From the NCBI GenBank assembly GCA_046706945.1, contig JBJKOY010000083.1:1-64000 (forward strand): DNA of 64,000 nucleotides. Direction: 5' to 3'. How positions within the stretch are numbered: the stretch's first letter is position 1; each line of letters starts with the position of its first letter. The notes under the pieces are model-generated. The model was not told where the DNA came from, ran no database searches, and was given only the letters and a program-made list of their open reading frames with translations. Shown piece after piece: positions 16,492 to 26,900 of the stretch. Both the position numbers and the translations under genes were made by a program. This DNA comes from FEN-1297 sp046706945 (GTDB lineage: Bacteria; Bacteroidota; Ignavibacteria; Ignavibacteriales; Ignavibacteriaceae).

Positions 16492-17585
16492 ATGCGAATA
16501 TTGCTCTTTTACCGGGAGACGGTATCGGCCCCGAGGTTGTCAGCGCTGCGGTAGAAGTTATGAAAACCGCTGCGGCGAAATTTAATTTGAATTTGACTTT
16601 AAATGAATATTTAGCCGGAGGCTGTTCGTACGATAAATACGGCAAGCCCCTTACCGAGGAAACGCTGAGCGCCTGCTATGATGCCGATGCGGTGCTGCTG
16701 GGAGCCGTGGGAGGACCGAAATGGGAAAACCTTTCTCAAAACCTGAAACCTGAAGCAGCCTTATTAAAGTTAAGGAAGGCACTTGGCCTTTACAACAATA
16801 TTCGGCCGGCCAAAGTGTATTCGGCATTGCTGTCGGCTTCAACGTTGAAGCCCGAAGTTCTGGAAGGCACCGATTTTATAATATTAAGAGAATTAACCGG
16901 AGATGTTTATTTCGGGGAACCGAGAGGATACGACGACGAAAAAGGTTGGAATACTATGATTTACCACAGGGAGGAAGTTGAAAGAATGGCCAGGTACGCA
17001 TTTGAACTGGCCATGACCAGGGATAAGAGAGTAGTATCCGTAGATAAGGCAAATGTTCTTGATTGTTCCCAGTTCTGGCGAAAAGTAGTGCATGAGATTC
17101 ACCGTGATTATCCCGAGGTTGCTTTGAGCGATATGTACGTGGATAATGCGGCCATGCAAATCGTACGCAACCCCAGGCAGTTCGACGTCATTCTTACCCA
17201 AAACATGTTCGGTGACATACTGAGCGACATTGCGTCGATGGTCACCGGCAGTTTGGGAATGCTGCCCTCGGCAAGCCTTGGAACCAAGTACGCGCTATAT
17301 GAACCGGTTCACGGAAGCGCTCCGGACATCGCAGGGCAGGGAAAAGCAAATCCGCTTGCAACCATATCGTCGGTTGCAATGATGTTCTATCATTCGTTCA
17401 AGCTGCATAAAGCTGCGGAATTAATTGAAGCCGCAATCGGAAAAACGCTCGAAACCGGATTCCGAACAGCGGATATTTTTTCTCCCGGTTCAGTTCTCGT
17501 TTCTACGGAAAAAATGAAAGAAGCGGTTTTAGATAATTTTAATAAAATTTATGAAGAACAATCTTTAGGAGTTACGGCTTCATAG
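16488..17585 (+). CDS. leuB: 3-isopropylmalate dehydrogenase
   Basis: The 365-residue protein starts MNANIALLPGDGIGPEVVSAA. It has RELTGDVYFGEPRG, the substrate-binding VDKANVLD and the NMFGDILSD metal site of decarboxylating dehydrogenases, then EPVHGSAPDIAGQG for NAD binding. It oxidises 3-isopropylmalate in leucine synthesis; in a genome with cimA it can also act on methylmalate on the way to 2-oxobutyrate. It overlaps ilvC by four bases. A 178-base gap with no clear terminator separates it from leuA. Confidence 0.96.
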   Translation: MNANIALLPGDGIGPEVVSAAVEVMKTAAAKFNLNLTLNEYLAGGCSYDKYGKPLTEETLSACYDADAVLLGAVGGPKWENLSQNLKPEAALLKLRKALGLYNNIRPAKVYSALLSASTLKPEVLEGTDFIILRELTGDVYFGEPRGYDDEKGWNTMIYHREEVERMARYAFELAMTRDKRVVSVDKANVLDCSQFWRKVVHEIHRDYPEVALSDMYVDNAAMQIVRNPRQFDVILTQNMFGDILSDIASMVTGSLGMLPSASLGTKYALYEPVHGSAPDIAGQGKANPLATISSVAMMFYHSFKLHKAAELIEAAIGKTLETGFRTADIFSPGSVLVSTEKMKEAVLDNFNKIYEEQSLGVTAS

Positions 17586-17763
17586 TTGGATATCACGGAA
17601 AAAAGTTGAACAGCGAATGGTTGACAACCGAACATGTTTCGGAATATTTAGTCTTGGAAAAGAAATAGATATTACGGCCGATAAAATTACGGAATAAAAA
17701 GAGATTTGAAATTAAACAAAATTTAAAAAGGTTCAATGACAAAATCATAGAAAGGTAATTAAA

Positions 17764-19362
17764 GTGGATAATCACAGAGTAATAATTTTTGATACTACTT
17801 TAAGAGACGGGGAACAATCACCCGGTGCATCTTTAAACGTGTATGAAAAATTAGAAATAGCAAAACAGCTTGAAAAACTCGGGATCGATATTATCGAAGC
17901 GGGATTTCCTGTTTCTTCTCCTGCCCAGTTCGAAGCCGTCCAGCGCATTGCCGGCGAGGTTGACGCGGTTATAACCGGGCTTGCCAGAGCCAAAGAAGTC
18001 GACGTAAAAGCAGCTTATGATTCACTGCGAGGGGCAAAACGCTTCAGAATTCATACCTTCATAGGCACTTCGGATATTCACATACTGGGAAAATTCGGAG
18101 ACGAAAGATACGGTAAAACACTGGAGGAAAAAAGGAAAACCATACTAAGGATGGCGCAGGATTTCGTTTCTTATGCAAAGACATTTACCCAGGATGTTGA
18201 GTTTTCGGCGGAAGACGCCGGACGGACCGATATGTCTTACCTTTCTGAAATTATTGAAGCCGCTATCGAAGCGGGTGCTACAACCGTTAACATACCCGAC
18301 ACGACCGGCTATACTTTCCCCTCGGAGTTCGGTCAGAAAATTGCGCAGCTGAAAAAACGGGTAAAGAATATAGACAATGCCGTAATAAGCGTACACTGCC
18401 ACGACGATCTCGGACTTGCGGTCGCAAATTCTTTAAGCGGAATTGAGAACGGAGCCAGGCAGGTAGAAGGTACTATAAACGGCATCGGAGAACGTGCGGG
18501 CAACGCATCGCTCGAGGAAATTATAATGGCTCTTAAGGTAAGAAAAGATATAAATAATTTTTATACAAATATCAGAACGGAAGAAATTTATAATACGAGT
18601 AAAATGGTTTCTTCCTTTACCGGAATAATCGTCCAGCCGAATAAAGCCGTAGTAGGCGAGAATGCTTTCGCTCACGAATCGGGAATTCATCAGGACGGGA
18701 TGCTGAAGAACCGGCAGACGTACGAGATTATGACGCCCGAGAGCGTGGGCGTACCTAGAACAAAAATCGTACTCGGCCGTCATTCCGGAAGACACGGATT
18801 AAAATCCAGACTCTTCGAACTCGGCTACACATTGAATGAAGACGAATTGAAAGATATCTATGAGAAGTTTCTCGAACTGGCGGATAAGAAAAAAGAAGTG
18901 TTCGACGACGATCTGAGAATTCTCATGGGAGACCAGGTGCATTCGAAGAAAGACGAATTTTATGAATTGGACTATCTCCACGTAATGATCGGCACGAATT
19001 CAATCCCCACCGCTACCGTTAAAATTAAGAGCAGCGAGGAAGTAATCCAGGAATCGGCCACGGGTGACGGCTCGGTGGATGCGTGCTTTAACGCTATAGA
19101 GCGCGCGCTTGACGTTAAGCCGAATCTCGAATCGTACCATGTCCGTTCTGTTACCTCCGGCCGGCAGGCAATGGGAGAAGTAATAGTCCGTCTCAGGGAA
19201 GACGAGAATTCATTTACGGGAAGGGGTATTTCTACGGATATTATCGAAGCCAGCGCCAAGGCTTATTTACAGGCTTTGAATCACTATCGCAAATACGAAA
19301 GATTAAAAGCTGAAAGCGAAAATTACAATAGTTCATTATCGGATATATCTCAAGCAGTATAA
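17764..19362 (+). CDS. leuA: 2-isopropylmalate synthase
   Basis: The 532-residue protein starts at GTG with GAAAGG upstream. The catalytic TIM barrel opens with DTTLRDGEQSPGAS and contains SVHCHDDLGLAVANS and NGIGERAGNASLEE. The last 130 residues form the LeuA regulatory domain that binds leucine. It condenses 2-oxoisovalerate with acetyl-CoA, the first committed leucine step. SPGASL distinguishes it from the citramalate synthase paralogue at 21359, which has TQGEGVNL at this place. Confidence 0.95.
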   Translation: MDNHRVIIFDTTLRDGEQSPGASLNVYEKLEIAKQLEKLGIDIIEAGFPVSSPAQFEAVQRIAGEVDAVITGLARAKEVDVKAAYDSLRGAKRFRIHTFIGTSDIHILGKFGDERYGKTLEEKRKTILRMAQDFVSYAKTFTQDVEFSAEDAGRTDMSYLSEIIEAAIEAGATTVNIPDTTGYTFPSEFGQKIAQLKKRVKNIDNAVISVHCHDDLGLAVANSLSGIENGARQVEGTINGIGERAGNASLEEIIMALKVRKDINNFYTNIRTEEIYNTSKMVSSFTGIIVQPNKAVVGENAFAHESGIHQDGMLKNRQTYEIMTPESVGVPRTKIVLGRHSGRHGLKSRLFELGYTLNEDELKDIYEKFLELADKKKEVFDDDLRILMGDQVHSKKDEFYELDYLHVMIGTNSIPTATVKIKSSEEVIQESATGDGSVDACFNAIERALDVKPNLESYHVRSVTSGRQAMGEVIVRLREDENSFTGRGISTDIIEASAKAYLQALNHYRKYERLKAESENYNSSLSDISQAV

Positions 19363-19374
19363 AAGGAACGAAAA

Positions 19375-20673
19375 ATGTCAATGACAATAACGGAAAAAAT
19401 TTTAGCTAAAGCATCCGGAAGGCCAAGAGTTGAACCCGGAGACAATATTTGGTTAAACGTGGATGTTTTAATGACGCATGATGTGTGCGGACCGCCTACA
19501 ATAGGCATCTGGAAACGGGAGTTCGGAGAGAAAGCAAAGATATGGAATAAAGATAAACTTGTAATCTTCCCGGATCATTACATATTTACGAAAAATCCTC
19601 AGGCCAACAGGAACGTCGAAATACTGAGGAGTTTTGCAAAAGAATACGATGTCGATAATTATTACGACGTAGGAACCGAAAGATATAAGGGCGTATGTCA
19701 TATCGCCCTTGCGGAAGAAGGTTATAATATTCCCGGTACGGTGCTTTTCGGTACCGACTCGCATACCTGCACCTCCGGTGCATTCGGAATGTTCTCCACC
19801 GGCGTAGGGAATACCGACGCGGCGTTTATTTTGGGAACCGGGAAGATATGGGAGAAAGTACCGGAGTCCTTGAAATTTACTTTCAACGGGAAACTTCCTC
19901 CGTATCTTACGGCCAAAGATATGATCCTTCAGGTTTTGGGGGATATAACCACCGACGGCGGAACTTACTGCGCACTTGAGTTCGACGGCGAAGGAGTGTA
20001 TTCATTACCGGTAGACGAACGGATGACGCTTACGAACATGGCCATTGAGGCAGGAGCAATGAACGGCATAATTGCGGCCGACGAAGTTATCGAAGCCTAT
20101 GTAAAAGAGAGAACAAATAAATCCTATGAAATTTTCCGAAGCGATGACGATGCTAAATATAAAGCGGAATATACTTACGACGTAACAAAGATGGAACCTC
20201 ATGTAGCCAAACCGCACAGCCCGGATAACCTGGATACGGTTAGAAATGTTCAGGGGACAAAATTAACAAAATGCTACGTCGGCTCGTGCACAGGAGGAAA
20301 GCTCAGCGACTTTAAGGCGGCCGCTAAAATTATTTTCGGCAATAAAGTTAAAGTCCCGACTTTCATAGTACCCGCCAGCACGCAGGTTGCAAGGCAGCTC
20401 GAAGAGGAAACGATAAGCGGCGTTTCGCTATTGCAAATATTCCGCGACGCGGGATGCGAAATAGCCCAGTCCTCATGCGCGGCCTGCCTGGGAGGTCCTT
20501 CCGATACGGTCGGAAGAGCTAAAGACGGCGAGACGGTAATTTCGACGACGAACAGAAATTTCCCAGGAAGAATGGGAAGCAAAAAATCCGAAGTATATCT
20601 TGCTTCGCCGCTGACTGTTGCATCGTCCGCCGTTGCCGGCGTAATTACGGATCCGAGAGATTTTTTGAAATAA
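19375..20673 (+). CDS. leuC: 3-isopropylmalate dehydratase large subunit
   Basis: The 432-residue protein belongs to the aconitase family and has the length of the archaeal/HACN-type LeuC rather than the 465-residue enterobacterial one. The [4Fe-4S] ligands are visible as C305 in GSCTGG and C368 and C371 in SSCAACLGG. GTDSHTCTSGAFGMFSTGVGN is the substrate-binding signature. With LeuD it isomerises 2- to 3-isopropylmalate and, in the citramalate route, citramalate to methylmalate. It lies 12 bases after leuA. Confidence 0.95.
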   Translation: MSMTITEKILAKASGRPRVEPGDNIWLNVDVLMTHDVCGPPTIGIWKREFGEKAKIWNKDKLVIFPDHYIFTKNPQANRNVEILRSFAKEYDVDNYYDVGTERYKGVCHIALAEEGYNIPGTVLFGTDSHTCTSGAFGMFSTGVGNTDAAFILGTGKIWEKVPESLKFTFNGKLPPYLTAKDMILQVLGDITTDGGTYCALEFDGEGVYSLPVDERMTLTNMAIEAGAMNGIIAADEVIEAYVKERTNKSYEIFRSDDDAKYKAEYTYDVTKMEPHVAKPHSPDNLDTVRNVQGTKLTKCYVGSCTGGKLSDFKAAAKIIFGNKVKVPTFIVPASTQVARQLEEETISGVSLLQIFRDAGCEIAQSSCAACLGGPSDTVGRAKDGETVISTTNRNFPGRMGSKKSEVYLASPLTVASSAVAGVITDPRDFLK

Positions 20674-20710
20674 ATTTTATAATGAGAAAGATTGGGAGAT
20701 TGAAATTTAA

Positions 20711-21271
20711 ATGGAAAAATTAATTAAAGGAAAAGCGTTTGTCCTCGGGAATAATATCGATACGGATCAAATTATTCCCGCAGAACATTTGGTATACAGT
20801 TTAACGGATCCTGAAGAATCGAAAATGTACGGGCATTTTTCTCTCTCCGGGGTCCCTCTCAAAGAGTCGGGTTTGCCGAACGGAGGGATCCCTTTTATTA
20901 AAGGAGAGAATTATTTGTCCGATTTCAACATAATAATCGGAGGATCCAACTTCGGATGCGGTTCTTCAAGGGAACACGCTCCTTTCGCGCTCAATAAGGC
21001 AGGCGTTAAAGCCGTTATTGCCGAATCTTATGCCAGAATTTTTTACAGAAACTGCGTAGACGGCGGCTTCGTATTGCCTTTTGAAACTCCGGGTAGAATC
21101 TGCGACAAGATAAAAACCGGCGATGAGCTTGAACTGGATGTTAATGCAAATATGCTGAAGAATTTTACGTCTGGAGATACTTATCAGTTGCGCTCGCTCG
21201 GGGATATTCTGCCGATAATTGAAGCAGGAGATATTTTTAATTATGCCAGGAACTCCGGCATGATAGTTTAA
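20711..21271 (+). CDS. leuD: 3-isopropylmalate dehydratase small subunit
   Basis: The 186-residue protein is the swivel domain of the aconitase family. It has GNNIDTDQIIPAEHL near the N-terminus and the signature GGSNFGCGSSREHAPFAL in the middle. It completes the enzyme made by the preceding leuC; the short archaeal-type length matches that leuC. Confidence 0.95.
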   Translation: MEKLIKGKAFVLGNNIDTDQIIPAEHLVYSLTDPEESKMYGHFSLSGVPLKESGLPNGGIPFIKGENYLSDFNIIIGGSNFGCGSSREHAPFALNKAGVKAVIAESYARIFYRNCVDGGFVLPFETPGRICDKIKTGDELELDVNANMLKNFTSGDTYQLRSLGDILPIIEAGDIFNYARNSGMIV

Positions 21272-21358
21272 CTTCGGCTGCCGGATAATATACGGTTGTC
21301 GGCGTGCTTTTAATGCCGTAAAAAAATGATTTAGAAACAGTAATAGATTGGTAGCGAA

Positions 21359-22951
21359 ATGAAAAATAAGATTGAACTATTTGACACCACTCTTAGGGAC
21401 GGAACCCAGGGAGAAGGCGTAAATCTATCCGTCCAGGATAAATTATTAATCGCTCTAAAACTGGATGAGTTCGGTATAGATATAATTGAAGGCGGCTGGC
21501 CGGGAAGCAACCCGAGGGACGAAGAATTTTTTCAAAGGTCCGGGGAATTAAAGCTGAAACATGCAAAGATCTGCGCCTTCGGCTCTACGGCAAGATCGCT
21601 GGAAAAAATAGAAGATGACGCAAACCTTGCCGCTTTAATAAAAGCGGGTACCGAGGTTGTTTCAATATTCGGGAAAACATGGAAACTTCATTCAGAGAAA
21701 GGCCTGGGATTATCCGAAGACGAAAACGCACAGCTTATATTCGGGTCCGTAAGCTTCCTAAAGAATAAGGGAAGAAGAGTCATTTACGATGCCGAACATT
21801 TTTTCGACGGATACAAACAGGACGCCGGCTTTGCCGTAAAAATGCTTCAGGCTGCGCAAAGAGGAGGAGCCGATGTACTTGTATTGTGCGATACCAACGG
21901 GGGCACGATGCCCCATGAAGTCTATGATATTGTTTCTGAAATAAAGAATCATTTGAATGCGCCGCTGGGAATTCATTGCCACAACGATTCCGAAACTGCA
22001 GTCGCAAATACCCTTGCGGCTGTTCAGGCCGGGGCGGTGCATGTACAGGGCACGGTTAACGGCGTCGGCGAGCGATGCGGCAACGCAAATTTATGCAGTA
22101 TAATTCCGAATTTGATTTTAAAACTGGGATTGGAAACTCCCGGGGACATTAACTTGGAACACCTGACATCATTATCTTACTTTGTATCCGAACTGATGAA
22201 CATGGTTCCCAATACAAGGGCGGCATTCGTCGGCAAATCGGCTTTTGCGCATAAAGGCGGCGTGCATGTCAGTGCCGTCCTGAAAGACAGCAAGATGTAC
22301 GAACACATTAGTCCTGAATCCGTAGGTAATAAGCAGCGGGTTCTTATTTCGGACCTGTCAGGCCAAAGCAATATTAGGTATAAAGCCAAAGAACTGGGAA
22401 TTGATCTTTCAAACGACAGAGAAATAAGCAAAAAACTCGTCAGTTATATTAAATCCCTGGAATTCGACGGTTTTCAATTTGACGGCGCCGAAGCCTCATT
22501 CGAATTGTTGCTTAGATCCGAAATGAACGGCTTTTCGCCTTTCTTCAACGTACTTGATTCGAAAGTTACGGTGTTTAACGACGACAAAGGTACCAACGAT
22601 GCGGAAGCCGTGTTAAAGATTGAAGTCGACGGCGAAATCGAACATACGGCCTCAAACGGTGACGGGCCCGTTAATGCGCTTGATAATGCGCTCCGGAAAG
22701 CATTGATCAGATTTTACCCGGAAGTTGCGTTGATAAAATTAATCGACTATAAGGTTCGCGTCCTTGACGAGAAGGAAGGAACAGGCGCAAAGGTCAGGGT
22801 AATGATTCAATCAAGCGACGGCAACGAGACTTGGAGCACCGTGGGCGTATCCGAGAATATTATTAAAGCCAGTTTTCAGGCATTAAGCGACAGCCTTAAC
22901 TACCGCTTGTATAAAAACAAGATCGCAGGTAAAAAAGTTGATGCGTTATAA
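21359..22951 (+). CDS. cimA: (R)-citramalate synthase
   Basis: The 530-residue protein is a LeuA paralogue. Its barrel opens with DTTLRDGTQGEGVNLSVQDK and has IEGGWPGSNPRDEEFF, both typical of CimA rather than LeuA, and GIHCHNDSETAVANTL with VNGVGERCGNANL. A LeuA-like dimerisation domain forms the C-terminus. It condenses pyruvate with acetyl-CoA to citramalate, which LeuCD and LeuB carry on to 2-oxobutyrate. This supplies the isoleucine precursor without threonine deaminase. Its place after leuD agrees. Confidence 0.93.
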   Translation: MKNKIELFDTTLRDGTQGEGVNLSVQDKLLIALKLDEFGIDIIEGGWPGSNPRDEEFFQRSGELKLKHAKICAFGSTARSLEKIEDDANLAALIKAGTEVVSIFGKTWKLHSEKGLGLSEDENAQLIFGSVSFLKNKGRRVIYDAEHFFDGYKQDAGFAVKMLQAAQRGGADVLVLCDTNGGTMPHEVYDIVSEIKNHLNAPLGIHCHNDSETAVANTLAAVQAGAVHVQGTVNGVGERCGNANLCSIIPNLILKLGLETPGDINLEHLTSLSYFVSELMNMVPNTRAAFVGKSAFAHKGGVHVSAVLKDSKMYEHISPESVGNKQRVLISDLSGQSNIRYKAKELGIDLSNDREISKKLVSYIKSLEFDGFQFDGAEASFELLLRSEMNGFSPFFNVLDSKVTVFNDDKGTNDAEAVLKIEVDGEIEHTASNGDGPVNALDNALRKALIRFYPEVALIKLIDYKVRVLDEKEGTGAKVRVMIQSSDGNETWSTVGVSENIIKASFQALSDSLNYRLYKNKIAGKKVDAL

Positions 22952-22973
22952 TATTATTACGGGACGGCCTTGA

Positions 22974-23732
22974 ATGAAAATCGGTCTGTTCCAATATGAC
23001 CCCGTATGGGAGGATAAGCAGAAAAACCGCGGGAAAATTATGTCAATGCTGGAAACGGATTTTCGCGGCGCCGATATACTTGTTTTTCCCGAAATGACGC
23101 TTACCGGGTTTTCCATGAAAGCAGAAAAATTTGCGGAATCTCTGCACGGCGAAAGCTTTACCTTTTTTTCTGAAATTTCCCGGAAATATAAATCGGATGT
23201 CCTGGCTGGGATAGTTGAAAAGAATGAGGACGGATATTTTAATTCGCTGGTGCATATTGAAGACGGTAGCTTGAAGGCCTGCTACCGGAAAATTCATCCG
23301 TTCACATATTCGACGGAAGATAAACATTACAAAAAAGGCGAAAAAACCGTTTTGACGAAAATAAAAAATTTCAAAACCGGACTGTCTATCTGTTACGATT
23401 TAAGGTTTCCGGAATTATACAGGTTTTACGGAAAGTCGAGAGCCGAATTGATTATCGTTATAGCCAACTGGCCGGATACAAGAATAGAACATTGGCGTAC
23501 ATTGCTTAAGGCAAGAGCTATTGAAAATCAATGCTATGTCGCGGGCGTGAACAGAGTAGGCAGTGATCCGAAATTAAATTATACCGGGTTCAGTTCTTTG
23601 TATGACCCGATGGGCAAAGAAATTCTAAGCGAACCGGGATCGGAGAAAATTCTTATTGCCGAAATATCCGAAAACTGCGTTGAGGAAGTGAGAACCGAGC
23701 TTCCTTTCCTTGATGACATCCGTTTGATCTAA
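22974..23732 (+). CDS. nitrilase-superfamily amidase, omega-amidase-like
   Basis: The 252-residue protein has the Glu-Lys-Cys triad of carbon-nitrogen hydrolases: E in VFPEMTLTGFSM (about residue 40), K in CYRKIHPFTYS (about 107) and C in LSICYDLRFPELYR (about 140). The length and these motifs match omega-amidases (NIT2/YafV type), which hydrolyse 2-oxoglutaramate or 2-oxosuccinamate left after glutamine or asparagine transamination. It lies 22 bases after cimA and before gltBD, so a role in nitrogen salvage around transamination is plausible. Exact substrate is inference. Confidence 0.85.
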   Translation: MKIGLFQYDPVWEDKQKNRGKIMSMLETDFRGADILVFPEMTLTGFSMKAEKFAESLHGESFTFFSEISRKYKSDVLAGIVEKNEDGYFNSLVHIEDGSLKACYRKIHPFTYSTEDKHYKKGEKTVLTKIKNFKTGLSICYDLRFPELYRFYGKSRAELIIVIANWPDTRIEHWRTLLKARAIENQCYVAGVNRVGSDPKLNYTGFSSLYDPMGKEILSEPGSEKILIAEISENCVEEVRTELPFLDDIRLI

Positions 23733-23950
23733 TCATAATAACAATAACAAAATTTTTTTAATTATTAATTGTTTTATCTATTGAAAATTTCTTAATATAT
23801 TCTAAATTACTTAAGTTAATTTATTTTTACTGTATAAAAACCTAAATTTTTTAAGAATCACGGCATATAACTTATAAAATAAAGAAATTTTATACGAATA
23901 CAGATCTGATATAACTTGAAAAAAACCTTGCTTGAAAGGAGTTCTTTTGT

Positions 23951-26900
23951 ATGGCGCGGCAAAATGATGATTATAAGGCAAAAGAAAATGACGGAACCGA
24001 AGAAATGAATTTAAATGAAAATAAAAAAGGTATGTACGATCCTTCCTTTGAGCATGATGCTTGCGGGATGGGCTTTGTAGCGGATGTAAAAGGAAGGAAA
24101 TCCAGGGCGATTATAGATAAAGGACTCGACATACTCATGAATCTTGAGCATCGCGGCGCCGTGGGTGCCGATCCCGAAACCGGAGACGGCTCGGGAATGT
24201 TAATTCAAATGCCGGACGAGTTTATGAGGAAGGTTGCGGCCGAAAATAAAATAAATCTGCCCGCCGAAGGTAAGTACGGCGTCGGCGTAATATTTCTGCC
24301 TCAAAATCCTATATTAAGAAAAGCCGTAGAGAATATAATTGAGAAAATTGTTATCGATGAAAATCAGAAGTTCCTTGGCTGGAGGGATGTACCCGTAGAA
24401 CCCTCGGTACCTGGAAAAGGCGCCAGGGCTACCCAGCCTTTCATCAGACACTGCTTTATAGGAGCCGGAAAGAAAATCGATACCCAGGATGAGTTCGAGA
24501 GAAAATTATATTTAATAAGAAGAATTATCGATCACCGTATCCGGGTTGAGCTTAAGCTGGATAGAAGCAAATATTACGTTCCTTCGTTTTCAAGCAAAGT
24601 ATTAATTTATAAAGGTATGCTTCTGGCTCCCCAGATAAGAAAGTATTACAAAGATCTTAACGATACCGATATGATATCGGCTATGGCTATGATCCACATG
24701 AGATTCTCGACCAATACCTTCCCGACATGGGATCTTGCACATCCGTTCAGGATGATAGCCCATAACGGAGAAATAAATACTCTGCGCGGGAACAAGAACT
24801 GGATGGCAGCAAGGCAGGCGGTTATGGAATCGCCTTATTACGGAAAAGATCTCAAGAGAATGCTTCCTATTATTATGGAAGGACAGAGCGATTCTGCTAC
24901 TTTCGATTCTGTTCTTGAACTTCTTGTAATGAGCGGCAGAAGCCTTCCTCACGCAATGATGATGATGATCCCGGAAGCCTGGTCGAAGAACGATCTTATG
25001 GATCCTGACAGGAGAGCGTTCTACGAATATCATGCTACTATGATGGAACCGTGGGACGGACCTGCCGCCGTGGTCTTTACCGACGGGAATATCATCGGTG
25101 CGACTTTGGATAGAAACGGCCTAAGGCCGTCCAGATACGTCGTGACTAAGGACGACCTCGTCGTACTTACATCCGAGGCCGGAACCCACAGCGTGGATGC
25201 TGATAACGTAGCCGTTAAGGGAAAACTGCAGCCCGGACGAATGTTCATTCTCGATCTTAAACAGGGAAGGATTATTGACGACGAAGAAATTAAGAAAGAT
25301 ATCGTAACGCGCAAGCCATACAGGCAGTGGGTTAACGAAAATATGATTAAACTTACCCACTTGCCGACGCCCGATTATATCTATAACGCAAATTTCGATA
25401 CCCTGTTAATACGTCAAAGAATTTTCGGCTATACAAAGGAAGACCTTCAGCATGTAATGGGTCCGATGTCCGTTAACGGGCAGGAAGCCGTCGGCTCGAT
25501 GGGATCCGATGCCGCACTTGCTGTATTATCTGACAAACCCCAGCTTTTGTTCCGTTATTTCAAGCAGGTCTTTGCACAAGTTACAAATCCCCCGATCGAT
25601 TCGATTCGGGAAGAATTGGTCATGGAACTTACGACCTATGTCGGACCGGAACAAAACCTTCTTGCCGAAACACCGCTTCACGCTCACCGTTTGGAGCTGG
25701 AACATCCCCTGCTTTCGAATTCGCAGATGGAAAAGATAAGGAATATCACGAAAGGACATTTTAAATCCGTAACCATACCGCTGATATTCAATCCTTTCGT
25801 CAGGCACAACATGCGCGAAAGACTGGATCAGATTTGCCAGGAAGCCGTCGAAGCCGTTAAATCGGGTATCTCGCTGATTATTCTTTCGGATAAAGGCGTA
25901 GACAGGAACTGCGCCGCCATACCCAGCCTGCTGGCCACATCCGGCGTCCATCATGCTTTGCTTAGGTCGGGATTGAGAACTAAGACGGGCCTGATAGTGG
26001 AAAGCGGCGAGCCGAGGGAAGTTCATCATTTTGCATTGTTGTGCGGTTACGGCGCCAATGCTATAAATCCTTACCTTGCTTACGAAACTCTGGCTTATAT
26101 GATAGAGAAGGGCATGCTTCCGGAAGTAAGGGATTATAAGACGGCAAAGTATAATTTCGTTAAAGCCGTGAGCAAGGGACTCTTCAAAATATTCAGTAAG
26201 ATGGGCATCAGTACGCTTCAATCCTACTGCGGCGCTCAGATATTCGAAGCCGTAGGATTGGACAGTGAAATAGTCGAGAATTATTTTACCGGCACTCCTA
26301 CAAAGATAGAAGGCTTAAGTCTTGAAATGCTTGAAGAGGAAACTATCCGGAGGCATACCGTTGCACTGGATCCGCAGGTGGACCAAAGTACCCTGGATGT
26401 AGGCGGATTGTATTATTACAGGAGAGACGGCGAAAAGCATTTATGGAGTCCTTATACGATATCGAAATTACAGGTAAGCACTCGGCAGGGCAGCTATAAG
26501 ACTTTCAAAGAATATACGGATTTGATAAACAACCAGGATAAGCAAAGGGTTACGTTAAGGAGCTTATTTGATCTGGATATAAGCGGGAAAAAGATTCCTA
26601 TTGAAGAAGTTGAACCTGCCTCCGAAATAGTAAAAAGGTTTGCCACCGGCGCAATGAGTTTCGGCTCGATTTCAAGAGAGGCTCATACTTCTCTGGCAAT
26701 TGCTATGAACCGCATCGGGGGCAAATCAAATACGGGAGAGGGAGGAGAAGAATCCGAAAGGTTCATTCCTTTGCCGAACGGCGACAGCATGAGATCGGCT
26801 ATTAAACAGGTAGCTTCGGCAAGGTTCGGAGTCACGGCTCATTATCTTGTCAACGCCGACGAACTTCAGATAAAAATGGCCCAGGGAGCAAAACCCGGCG

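Noticed and set aside
25526..26221. Long minus-strand frame (231 codons) inside gltB
   Set aside because: gltB is continuous and highly conserved here; the antisense frame has no family features.
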